A stretch of 64,000 nucleotides of DNA from Thalassovita mangrovi (lineage in GTDB: Bacteria > Pseudomonadota > Alphaproteobacteria > Rhodobacterales > Rhodobacteraceae). Position 1 is the first letter of the stretch. The number at the start of each line of letters is the position of its first letter. Below are positions 25,561 to 34,500 of this stretch, piece after piece. The DNA is taken from NCBI RefSeq assembly GCF_009857745.1, contig NZ_WWEN01000001.1:1-64000 (forward strand), given 5' to 3'. The notes under the pieces are model-generated. The model saw only the letters and a program-made list of their open reading frames with translations. It was not told the origin of the DNA and ran no database searches. Position numbers and translations under genes: made by a program.

Positions 25561-26775
25561 ATGTCGGCTGAGGTAGAAACCGTTGCAGACAAGCAAGCCA
25601 CCGCTGGCGCCCTTTTGCGGGTTTCTTCGCAAAAGATCAGCCGGTTGATGGATCTTGTCGGCGAATTGTCTCTGAGCGTTACGGAGACCGTGAATTCCCC
25701 CGACCTTGACCATACCGGGGACCGCACCCAGTTCGAAGCGGCCGCCCACCGGCTGAACATGATCGTGCGCGAAGTCCAGGATGCCGCCACCGAATTGCGC
25801 CTCGTGCCGGTGGACGAGGTGTTCAAGCGGCTCAAGCGGATGATCCGCGAAATGGAACGCCAGACCGGCAAGCGTATCTCGCTTGAGGTCATTGGCGCCG
25901 ATACCGCGATCGACAAGATGGTGGCGGACCGCCTTTACGACCCTTTGCTGCACGTGCTGCGCAATTCCGCCGACCACGGGTTGGAACAGACCGACGAACG
26001 CATCGCCGCGGGCAAGCCGGAAAAGGGTGTCATCACCCTGTCGGCGGCCCAGGTCGGCAGCGAGGTCCAGATCGTCGTCGGCGATGACGGCCGCGGGCTG
26101 AACCGCGACAAGATCCTCAATATCGCGCGCAAGCGGGGTCTGTATGGTCCCGATGAAGAGCCGGAGAATTCAAAGCTTTGGAAGGTGATCTTCGAGCCCG
26201 GTTTCTCGACCGCGGAAAAGGTGTCGAACCTGTCCGGGCGCGGCGTCGGCATGGACGTTCTGAACACCACCATGCGCGATCTGCGCGGCCGGATCGCGGT
26301 GGACAGCACCGAAGGCGTCGGCACCCAGGTGTCGCTGCATATCCCGGTATCGCTGGCCTTCCTCGACTGCATCCTGCTGCGCCAGGGCACCCATCTGTTC
26401 GCGGTGCCGGTCGAAGACATCTTCGAAATCGTCAAGCCGGGGCCGGAATCCTGCATGTCGATTTCCGCCGGCAGCCGGGCCGAAATGCTGCGGCTGCGCG
26501 AAAGCCATGTGCCGGTGTGTCGCCTGGAAACCTTCTATGGCGACAGCCTGCCCGATCTGGTGCCGCTGTCGGACACGGTGGTGATCGTGCTGAAGGCCGG
26601 AAGCCGCCTGATCGCGGTGCCGGTGGACGAAGTTCTGGACCGTCAGCAGGTGGTGATGAAGCCGCTTTCGGGCGTTTTGGCGCAGGTGCGTGCCAGCTGG
26701 GGCTGCGCCTTGTTGGGTACTGGTGAAGTCGCTCTCGTGCTGGATGCCGAGCGCTTGGCGGCGGGAGAAAACTAA
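25561..26775 (+). CDS. cheA: CheA-type kinase lacking P1 and P2 (CheA4-like)
   Basis: The 404-residue protein contains the dimerisation P3 helices (about 15-125), a full ATPase P4 domain and a CheW-like P5 domain (about 270-400). P4 shows the N box LLHVLRNSADHGLE, the G1 box DDGRGL, FEPGFSTAEKVSNLSGRGVG (F and G2 boxes) and TEGVGTQVSLHIP. There is no HPt domain and no CheY/CheB-binding P2, so it cannot phosphorylate itself on the usual His. In Rhodobacter sphaeroides, CheA4 has this form and phosphorylates the HPt of CheA3; here the HPt partner is the 1406-residue protein at 31536. AGGAAGG lies upstream. The stop overlaps cheR (TAATG). Confidence 0.93.
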   Translation: MSAEVETVADKQATAGALLRVSSQKISRLMDLVGELSLSVTETVNSPDLDHTGDRTQFEAAAHRLNMIVREVQDAATELRLVPVDEVFKRLKRMIREMERQTGKRISLEVIGADTAIDKMVADRLYDPLLHVLRNSADHGLEQTDERIAAGKPEKGVITLSAAQVGSEVQIVVGDDGRGLNRDKILNIARKRGLYGPDEEPENSKLWKVIFEPGFSTAEKVSNLSGRGVGMDVLNTTMRDLRGRIAVDSTEGVGTQVSLHIPVSLAFLDCILLRQGTHLFAVPVEDIFEIVKPGPESCMSISAGSRAEMLRLRESHVPVCRLETFYGDSLPDLVPLSDTVVIVLKAGSRLIAVPVDEVLDRQQVVMKPLSGVLAQVRASWGCALLGTGEVALVLDAERLAAGEN

Positions 26776-27599
26776 TGTCTGTGATGGATCATGGCGCTTA
26801 TCAGGATCACGCCGGGTACGAGCGTATCCGGTCCTGGCTGGGCGATCGCTGCGGCATTTCCTATCCCGATCACAAGGCCGACCTGCTGCGCCAGCGTCTG
26901 GCGCGGGTGACCCGCAGCTTCAGCCTGACCGACCTGGACGAACTGGCCGGCACCATCATCAAGGGCGACCGTCACGATGTCGAACTGGCGGTGATGCACG
27001 CGGCCTCGACCAACCACACCTATTTCTTTCGCGAACCGGAAGTGCTGGATACTTTCGCCAAGAACATCCTGCCGCAGCTGAACCAGCGCGAACAGATGCG
27101 GATCTGGTCCGCCGCCGCTTCGACCGGCGACGAAGCCTATACCATCGCCATGCTGGTGGCCGAACATCTGGGCATGCACGCACTGAACAAGCTGATGATC
27201 CTGGGCACCGATATCAGCGCCCCGGTGCTGGAACGGGCCGAACTGGGCGTGTTTTCCAGCCGCCAGATCGCCCAGATGGATCCGGGCATCCGGCAGAAAT
27301 ACATGATCCCCACCGGGATCGAACAGCACCGGGTCAAGGAAGAGCTGCGCAACACCTGCACCTTCCGCCGCCTGAACCTGAAGGCCACGCCTTACCCCTT
27401 TGCCAAGCAGTTCCAGGTCGTGTTCTGCCGCAACATCCTCTACTACTTCGAACCCGAAGATCAGGCCGCGACGCTGCGCGCGCTCTATGACGCCACCGAA
27501 CCCGGTGGCTGGCTGATCACCAGTGTCACCGAAGCGGTGCGCGACCTCTGCCCGGGTTGGATCCCGGTCACCACCGGGATTTACCGGAGGGCGGGTTGA
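26775..27599 (+). CDS. cheR: CheR, chemoreceptor methyltransferase
   Basis: CheR methylates receptor glutamates with S-adenosylmethionine for adaptation. The 274 residues have the N-terminal helical domain, the SAM-binding core (MRIWSAAASTGDEAYTIAML, ILGTDISAPVLERAE), FFREPEVLDTF, and VVFCRNILYYFEPEDQ near the C-terminus. It is translationally coupled to cheA on the left and cheB on the right (TGATG). Confidence 0.96.
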   Translation: MSVMDHGAYQDHAGYERIRSWLGDRCGISYPDHKADLLRQRLARVTRSFSLTDLDELAGTIIKGDRHDVELAVMHAASTNHTYFFREPEVLDTFAKNILPQLNQREQMRIWSAAASTGDEAYTIAMLVAEHLGMHALNKLMILGTDISAPVLERAELGVFSSRQIAQMDPGIRQKYMIPTGIEQHRVKEELRNTCTFRRLNLKATPYPFAKQFQVVFCRNILYYFEPEDQAATLRALYDATEPGGWLITSVTEAVRDLCPGWIPVTTGIYRRAG

Positions 27600-28699
27600 T
27601 GCAGGAGCAACGCAAGATCCGCACCCTGATCGTCGACGATTCCGCGATGGTGCGCAAAATCCTGTCGATCGGTCTGGGCCAGGACCCGGAAATCGAAATC
27701 ATCGGCACCGCCGCCGACGCCAATATGGCGATGCAATACCTGGCGCGCAAAAAGCCCGACGTGATCACGCTGGACCTGGAAATGCCCAATATGGACGGGC
27801 TGACCTTCCTGCGCAGCTTCATGAAGACCGACCCGATCCCCACCGTGGTGATTTCGTCGCAAACCCAACGCAGCGCGCAGGCCACGGTCGATGCGCTGGC
27901 TGCCGGTGCTGTCGACGTGATCGCCAAGCCGCGGATGGAACTGGGCGGTGGCCTGGGCGACATGATGGCCAGCATCGCCCAGCGGGTGAAGGTGGCCGCG
28001 GGCGCGCAGGTGCGCATGTCGGCGGCGCGTCAGCCCGCCGCGCAACCGATGCGCCCCAAACCGGTGGCGCCCTCGTCGCTGGCCAAGGTACCCGACTGGA
28101 TGATCGCCATCGGCGCCTCGACCGGCGGGGTGCAGGCGCTGACCCGGGTGCTGGAAACGCTGCCCGCCGATTGCCCGCCGGTGGTGATCGTGCAGCACAT
28201 GCCGGAAGGTTTTACCGCCTCTTTCGCCAAGCGCCTGAACCAGATGGGGCCGCTGCGGGTGAAGGAAGCCGAAGACGGCGACGTTTTGGAAAACGGCCTG
28301 GTTCTGCTGGCGCCGGGCGGTCCGAAACACATGACCGTCATCAAGCATATGGGCCGCCACCAGGTGCGGCTGATCGACGGGCCCGAAGTCTGCTTCTCGC
28401 GCCCCTCGGTCGATGTCTTGTTCCATTCCGTCGCCCAGGTGGCGGGTGGGAAAGTGTCCTCGGCCATCCTGACCGGGATGGGCAAGGACGGCGCCGAAGG
28501 CCAGCTGGCCATTCGGAAATCCGGCGGTCGTACCGCCGCGCAGGACGAGGCGAGCTGCGTCGTGTTCGGGATGCCGAACGCCGCGCACCAGATCGGGGCG
28601 CCCGAAACGCTGCTTCCCCTCGACGACGTGTCTTCGTGGTTGATGAATTCCTGTGCCCGCGCGACCGCGGGCGACAGGCTCGAAAGTTACAAGGTTTGA
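27599..28699 (+). CDS. cheB: CheB, receptor methylesterase/glutamine deamidase
   Basis: CheB removes methyl groups from receptors when its receiver is phosphorylated. The start at 27599 gives 366 residues: receiver domain (LIVDDSAMVRKIL; phosphoacceptor Asp59 in VITLDLEMPNMDG), a Pro/Ala linker, and the esterase domain with GASTGGVQAL (catalytic Ser), VIVQHMPEGFTASFAKRLN (His) and GMGKDGAEG (Asp). A longer frame from 27557 lies inside cheR. GGAGGG precedes the ATG. Confidence 0.96.
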   Translation: MQEQRKIRTLIVDDSAMVRKILSIGLGQDPEIEIIGTAADANMAMQYLARKKPDVITLDLEMPNMDGLTFLRSFMKTDPIPTVVISSQTQRSAQATVDALAAGAVDVIAKPRMELGGGLGDMMASIAQRVKVAAGAQVRMSAARQPAAQPMRPKPVAPSSLAKVPDWMIAIGASTGGVQALTRVLETLPADCPPVVIVQHMPEGFTASFAKRLNQMGPLRVKEAEDGDVLENGLVLLAPGGPKHMTVIKHMGRHQVRLIDGPEVCFSRPSVDVLFHSVAQVAGGKVSSAILTGMGKDGAEGQLAIRKSGGRTAAQDEASCVVFGMPNAAHQIGAPETLLPLDDVSSWLMNSCARATAGDRLESYKV

Positions 28700-28712
28700 A
28701 AGGATCCTGAGG

Positions 28713-29234
28713 ATGACCGATATGACCAAGGACCAAACCGTCCCGGCAGAGGCAGAAACCCTGCTGCATGACGATGACAATATCGACAACATGTACCTGA
28801 CCTTCGCCATCGGCAAGGAAACCTACGGGGTTCCGATCGCGGTGGTGACGGAAATCGTGGGCATGCAGCGGATCATGACCGTTCCCGACGTGCCGCGTTA
28901 CATCAAGGGCGTGATCAACCTGCGCGGCAAGGTGATCCCGCTGATGGATGTGCGGCTGCGCTTCAACCTCGAAGAACGCGCCTATGACGACCGCACCGTG
29001 ATCATCGTGCTGGAACTGAGCGGATCGCCCGTCGGCCTGATCGTCGACCGCGTCAGCGAGGTTCTGGAAATCGCCGACGATCATATCGACAGCGCCCGCG
29101 GCATGGGCGGCGGCGAAGGCCAGGGCCTGGTCGAAGGCCTGGGTCGCGTCGGCGAAAACGTCGCCATCATCCTCAACAGCGCGATGCTGGTTTCGGATGT
29201 GGAACTGAGCATGCCCGAAGCGGTCTCCGCCTGA
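28713..29234 (+). CDS. cheW: CheW, chemotaxis coupling protein
   Basis: CheW bridges receptors and CheA. The 173-residue protein has the SH3-like fold: YLTFAIGKETYGVPIAVVTE, VPRYIKGVINLRGKVIPLMD, and GLIVDRVSEVLEI. I chose ATG 28713 because AAGGATCCTGAGG lies upstream; an in-frame ATG at 28653 lies inside cheB. It is followed by a strong hairpin at 29262 and then the chemoreceptor gene. Confidence 0.95.
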   Translation: MTDMTKDQTVPAEAETLLHDDDNIDNMYLTFAIGKETYGVPIAVVTEIVGMQRIMTVPDVPRYIKGVINLRGKVIPLMDVRLRFNLEERAYDDRTVIIVLELSGSPVGLIVDRVSEVLEIADDHIDSARGMGGGEGQGLVEGLGRVGENVAIILNSAMLVSDVELSMPEAVSA

Positions 29235-29261
29235 TCAAGGCCAGACGTAACTGTGACGATA

Positions 29262-29287
29262 CCGAAGGCCGGAGCGACGGCCTTCGG
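29262..29287 (+). other. Hairpin between cheW and the chemoreceptor gene
   Basis: CCGAAGGCC (29262-29270) and GGCCTTCGG (29279-29287) form a perfect 9-bp stem with an 8-base loop, with no T tract behind it. In a 144-bp gap inside an operon, such a hairpin may reduce downstream transcription or protect the upstream mRNA. Confidence 0.55.
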
Positions 29288-29378
29288 CGGGGCCCCACGG
29301 CCTGAAACCGAAGGAATACAGGTTCGCCGCAGGGGTGAGCTTTGATTGGTAACGATTTGAAATTTCAGAGGTAACCAC

Positions 29379-31007
29379 ATGACTGAGCGTAAGCCGCAAG
29401 CCCAGAGCCGGCGCCGGGTTCAGCCAAAGCCGAGATTGCTGAAAACCGATAGCGAACCACCGAAGATTGAAAACGAAAAACCGACAGAGGCGCAGGCCGC
29501 AGAGCCTAAAGAAAATCTGAAACCTGCCGCTAATAAGAGAAATACGAGAACAGCCCGCCCCCAGGAAAGGACTACTCCGATGACCAATGCAAATGAAGAG
29601 GCCCAGCAGGCTAGCGAACTGAAGACGCTTCTGGCGCGGATCAAGGCCATGTGCGACGCGCAGGAAAGCGGCGATATCGGCCACTTCATCGAGCATGACG
29701 ATCTGAGCTGCGATGAAGTGAAGGAAGCCGCCGAGGCGATCAACACGATGACCCGCGGCCATGTCGGGCCGATCCTCGAAGGCATCAACGTTTTCGAAAA
29801 GTTCAGCCAGGGCGATTTTTCCGCGGATATGGCGCAGCTGCCGGGCGACAAGGCGCAGCTGAACCGCACCATCGACAGCACCCGCAAGCGGTTCACCGAC
29901 GTGACCGAGGAAATCAAGCGCCTGTCCAACGCGATCATGGAAGGCAACCTGGACGTCAAGGCGGATACCGACAAATTCAGCGGCGAATACCGCGAAGTCG
30001 TCGAAGCCTTTGAAGCCGCCTTCACCAGCCTGAACGGGTCGTTCCACGCGCTGAAATCGCAGGTCGATCAGGTCGCCCAGACCGTCGGCCAGATGTCCAG
30101 CGCCAGCCAGGAACTGGCCACCAATTCGCAGATCGCGTCCTCCTCGGTGGATGAGGTTTCGGCCTCGACCGAAGAAACCGATGTTCAGGTCAAGGCCAAT
30201 GCCGAGGCCGCCAAGAACGCGGCGCACCTGGTCAACGTGAACGCCGAAGTGGCGCAGGAAGGCCAGGGCAAGATCAACGAAATGGTCGAAGCGATGGAAG
30301 GCATCGACGCCTCGTCGCAGGATATCGCCAAGATCATCAAGGTGATCGACGAAATCGCCTTCCAGACCAACCTGCTGGCGCTGAACGCCGCGGTGGAAGC
30401 GGCGCGGGCCGGTCAACATGGCCGCGGTTTCGCGGTGGTGGCGCAGGAAGTGCGCAACCTGGCCGGACGTTCGGCCAAGGCGGCGCGCGAAACCTCGGAC
30501 CTGATCGAAGGGGCCGCCAACCGCGTGACCGCCGGTGTGCGTCTGGCCGCCGAAACCAGCGAAAGCTTCGAAAAGATCGCCGTCAACATCGCCGAGGTGA
30601 AAGACCTGGTGGAAACCATCAACCGCGCCTCGGAAGAACAGTCGCGCGGCGTGGCCCAGATCAACACCGCCATCGGCGAAGTCGCCCGCACCGCGCTGTC
30701 GACCAGCCAGCAGGCCGACGAACTGGCCGCGACCTCGGCCGAAATGACCGCCGCCACCGAACATATGGCGAAGGAAATCGGCCGCTTCCGGCTCAGCGAA
30801 ACCGCCGTCAATGCCGGCCAGTGGGATGCCATCGCAGGGCTGGACAACCTGCCGCCCGAAATGATGGCCAAGCTGCAGGAAATGATGGATGCGGGCCACG
30901 CGGTTCCGCCGGTCGCCGCCGCCGCCGTGATGAAGGGCAACGGCCGCAGCAATGGCCACGCCAACGGCCACGGCGATTACGACGAACGCGGGTTCAGCAA
31001 CTTCTGA
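29379..31007 (+). CDS. Soluble methyl-accepting chemotaxis protein, TlpT-like
   Basis: The 542-residue receptor has no membrane segment. After a disordered N-terminal tail (residues 1-70) come a helical HAMP-like region, methylation helices, and the signalling hairpin tip FQTNLLALNAAVEAARAGQH followed by RGFAVVAQEVRNLAGRSAKA. The tail is basic at its start (MTERKPQAQSRRRVQPKPR) and then rich in Lys, Pro and Glu. A second ATG at 29580 with AGGAAAGGA upstream would give a form without it; GAGG also precedes 29379. By position and solubility it matches TlpT of Rhodobacter cheOp3. It lacks an obvious C-terminal NWETF-type tether. Confidence 0.93.
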   Translation: MTERKPQAQSRRRVQPKPRLLKTDSEPPKIENEKPTEAQAAEPKENLKPAANKRNTRTARPQERTTPMTNANEEAQQASELKTLLARIKAMCDAQESGDIGHFIEHDDLSCDEVKEAAEAINTMTRGHVGPILEGINVFEKFSQGDFSADMAQLPGDKAQLNRTIDSTRKRFTDVTEEIKRLSNAIMEGNLDVKADTDKFSGEYREVVEAFEAAFTSLNGSFHALKSQVDQVAQTVGQMSSASQELATNSQIASSSVDEVSASTEETDVQVKANAEAAKNAAHLVNVNAEVAQEGQGKINEMVEAMEGIDASSQDIAKIIKVIDEIAFQTNLLALNAAVEAARAGQHGRGFAVVAQEVRNLAGRSAKAARETSDLIEGAANRVTAGVRLAAETSESFEKIAVNIAEVKDLVETINRASEEQSRGVAQINTAIGEVARTALSTSQQADELAATSAEMTAATEHMAKEIGRFRLSETAVNAGQWDAIAGLDNLPPEMMAKLQEMMDAGHAVPPVAAAAVMKGNGRSNGHANGHGDYDERGFSNF

Positions 31008-31065
31008 CGCTTCATGCCTCCTGCCGCGGGGCAGGGGGCAAACCTTTCCTCAAGGAGAAACCACA

Positions 31066-31470
31066 ATGTCTTATAAAGTGATGATCGTGGACGACGCTGC
31101 GATGATGCGGCTTTATATTTCCAGCTTTCTGAATTCCCTGCCGGAATTCAAGATGGTGGCCCAGGCCGCCAACGGCCAGGAAGCGCTGGACAAACTGTCC
31201 GATCATCCCGATCTCGACCTGATCCTGCTGGATATCGAAATGCCGGTGATGGACGGGCTGGAATTCCTGCGTCACGCCAAGCTGAAGACCCGGGCCAAGA
31301 TCTGCATGCTGTCTTCGGTCACCGTGCAGGGGTCGCCGCACGCCGCCAAGGCGCGCGAACTGGGCGCCGACGGCGTCGTCGCCAAACCCTCGGGTACCGT
31401 GTCGCACGACCTGGAAGAAAAGACCGGGGACGAATTGCGCGACACCATGCGCAGGCTGGTCGCGGCATAA
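31066..31470 (+). CDS. cheY: CheY, response regulator (CheY6-like position)
   Basis: This 134-residue single receiver domain has the acidic pair VDD (about 8-10), the phosphoacceptor Asp56 in LILLDIEMPVMDG, Ser83/84 in MLSSV and Lys107 in VVAKPSG. The end is longer than enteric CheY and reads AKPSGTVSHDLEEKTGDEL, closer to the receiver of CheB than to a standard CheY. In cheOp3 of Rhodobacter sphaeroides, CheY6 sits at this place and is the main motor-stopping regulator. AAGGAG lies before the ATG; a frame from 30952 overlaps the receptor gene. Confidence 0.93.
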   Translation: MSYKVMIVDDAAMMRLYISSFLNSLPEFKMVAQAANGQEALDKLSDHPDLDLILLDIEMPVMDGLEFLRHAKLKTRAKICMLSSVTVQGSPHAAKARELGADGVVAKPSGTVSHDLEEKTGDELRDTMRRLVAA

Positions 31471-31535
31471 GGTCGATAGGGTCGATAAGGTCGGCGGGAT
31501 CGGTAGCAAGTAACAATTGTAGGAACGGGTGAGCC

Positions 31536-34500
31536 ATGTCGGAAATGGATGAAATCTGGGAACTCTTTGCCGATGACGGCGCACAGTCCCTGGACGCGAT
31601 GGAAGCGGCGCTGGACGCGTTGTCCGACGGCGCCGATGATCAGGTGCCGCATATTTCAGCCCTGTTCCGCGCGGTTCACACGTTCAAAGGTAATTCCCGG
31701 GTCCTGGGCCTGTCGGTCGTCGAAAGCCGGGCCCACCTGGCCGAGGATCTGATCGGTCTGGTGCGCGATTCCGGCGTGCCGCTGAGCCAGGAAATCCTCG
31801 ACCTGATGTTCCTCGCCGGCGACACGCTGCGCGAGATGCTGGAAGACGTGGCCGCGACGCGTGCCGATGTCGATCCCGGACCCTCCGAAGACCTGCTGCG
31901 CCAGCTGAAGGAAATGATCGCCAAATGCGATCCCGACGCGGCCCCGGCAGAACCCGCCGCCGAGGCGGAAGCCCCGGCAGAAGAGCCCGCCGAGGAACCC
32001 GTTGCGGAAGCTGAAACCCCGGCCGCAGCCCCGGCAGCGGTCGGCGGCATGGACATGTCGGCGCTGTTCGACGAAATGTCCGACGGCGAAGAGTCCGGGT
32101 CCTCGGACGATGATGATTTCTGGGAATTCGACGAAGATCTCGACCCCGACGCGCTGGCCGCCAAGAAGGCCGCGGCCGAGGCCGATATGGAAGCGCACGA
32201 GGCCGAAGGCCCGGTACGCAATGGCAGCGACGCGGCGGCGAAACTGGCAGCGCAGGAAGCGGCATCGGCCGCCCCCGCCGCCGCCCCGGCGGCCCCGGTG
32301 GAATCTTCGGTCCCGGTCGATGACGGCCCGCCGCTGAACACGCTGGCGGACGACCCGACCTATCGCAAGATTTACGACGAAATGACCGAGGAGATGATCG
32401 AGAAGATCGGCACGATCATCCGTTCGGACGACGATTTCGAAGAACGCCGAAAGGCGGCCGAACGCCAGGTCGACGGCTTGCTGCACGCCGCCCAGCAGAT
32501 GCAATACGGCAACTGGGTGTCGTTGCTTGAAGATTTCGCCTTCGATTGCCCGGCGCTGGAAACCGCCGATGCGTTGGTCGCTGGCCTGCAGGGCTTCCTT
32601 GGCAAGGTCGAGGCGCTGAAGAATGGCGGCGAGGTGGTTGCGGCCCCCGCAGCTGAACCGGCGCCCGCCGCAGCCCCGGTGGAACCGGCAGCCGCCGCAG
32701 TCCCGGCCGAAGCGGCGCCTGCCACTGAGGAAGGCAAGGCGAAGCTGTCGGACGACCCGACCTATCGCAAGATCTACGCCGATATGACCGAGGATCTGGT
32801 CGGGCGGCTGAAAACCATCCGCGATGCCGATGACGATCTCGAAGAGCGTCGCGACAACGTCGTCAAACATGTCGGTGGCCTGCTGCACGCGGCCAAGCAG
32901 ATGGAATTCGACAACTGGATTTCGGTTCTCGAAGGGTTCGAGGCGAGCGCTGCCAGTTTCGCCATGGAATCCGATCTGAAGGGCGGGATCGACACCTTCC
33001 TGGGTCAGGTCGAGACGCTGCAGAACGGCGGCGAAGTGGCCGCCGTCCCGGCCGCCGCGCCTGCACCGGCCCCCGCGCCGGAACCGGAACCTGCACCCGT
33101 CGCCCAGGCCGCACCGGCCCCGGCTCCTGAACCGGCGCCCGCACCGGCCCCGGCCCCCGTGGCCGAAGCGCCCGCTGCCGAACCTGCCGCCGCGCCAGAC
33201 GCGGCGGGCGGGAAGAAATCCCTGGCCGACGACCCGACCTATCGCGCCATCTATGCCGATATGACCGAGGACCTGGTCAAGAAGCTGAAAGGCATCCGCA
33301 AATCCTCCGACAGCGTCGAAGAGCGCCGCGACAGCATCGTCAAGCAGGTCGGCAACCTGCTGCACGCGGCCAAGCAGATGGGCTTCGACAACTGGATCGT
33401 GCTGCTGGAAGCGTTCGAAAACAACGCCGCCAAGCTGAGCAGCGACGCGGCGATCCAGGAAGGTATCGACGGCTTCCTCGCCAATGCCGAGGCGCTGCAG
33501 AAGGGCGGGGCGATCGCCCAGCCCAGATCGGGCAGCGACGAGGCCGACGATCTGTTCCGCCAGCTGGAACCCTATTACAGCAAGATCGCCGAGGCGGTGC
33601 TGAAGCTGGACGACGATCTCGAAGGCTCGCAGGCCACCCTGAACGACCTGGCCGAGGAAGTCGTTTCCAAGGTCGACCCCTTCGGCCTGGTCCGCGCCGA
33701 GGATGCGGTGCGCCGCATCGCCAAGGCCGAAACCGTCAAGGCGGCCCGGATTCAGCAGCTGTCCTTCTATGAGGAACTGATCAGCTACGAACACGTGATG
33801 CCGATCGAAAGCAGCGTGTCGGGCGATCTGACCGTGCGGCCGTCGCATCTGGTGCAGCTTTGGGCCACCGATCAGATTTTCGACACCCTGGGCGCACTGC
33901 GCAACATGATGGAACGGGTGTCGCTGACCGGCGAGGGCGACGACTGGTTCGCCTCGTTCAACCATCACATGCGGCTGGTGTACCATGCCTGCAGCCATTA
34001 CCGGATGGATACCGCCGGTCAGCTGACCATGGCGCTGGTCGATCTGTTCGGCCGGGTGAACGACACCAATTCGGTCGCCGATGCGCTGATGCTGCATATG
34101 GCGCGCGGTTTCCTGGAAACCATCGAGCTGGTGTTCGACGCGCTGGACCAGGGCGACGATCCCGACCTGTCCAAGATCGACGACCTGTTCGAGGAAGCCA
34201 CCAATATTTCCTTCCAGCAGGGCGGCGTCGTGTCGGCCCGCACCATCGAACGCAAGCTGGGCCTGCCCGAGGAATTCCACCGCGTGCTGTCGCCCGACAG
34301 CGTCAAGGCGGCGCATCAGGCGCTGCTGGACCGCAAGCATTTCTACGTGATCCGGGCCGATCTGAACGAAGACGAAGCCCTGGCAGAGAAGTTCCTGGAA
34401 TGGATCGGCGCGGGCAACGCGCAGATGATCACCAACGTGACGGTGTTCCAGGACGACAAGACGCTGTTCGATTTCCTGCTGGCCACCGAGCTGGAACAGG

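Noticed and set aside
31471-31500. Short direct repeats of GGTCGATA between cheY and the large cheA gene
   Set aside because: Only two full units and a partial one; no sign of function or mobility.
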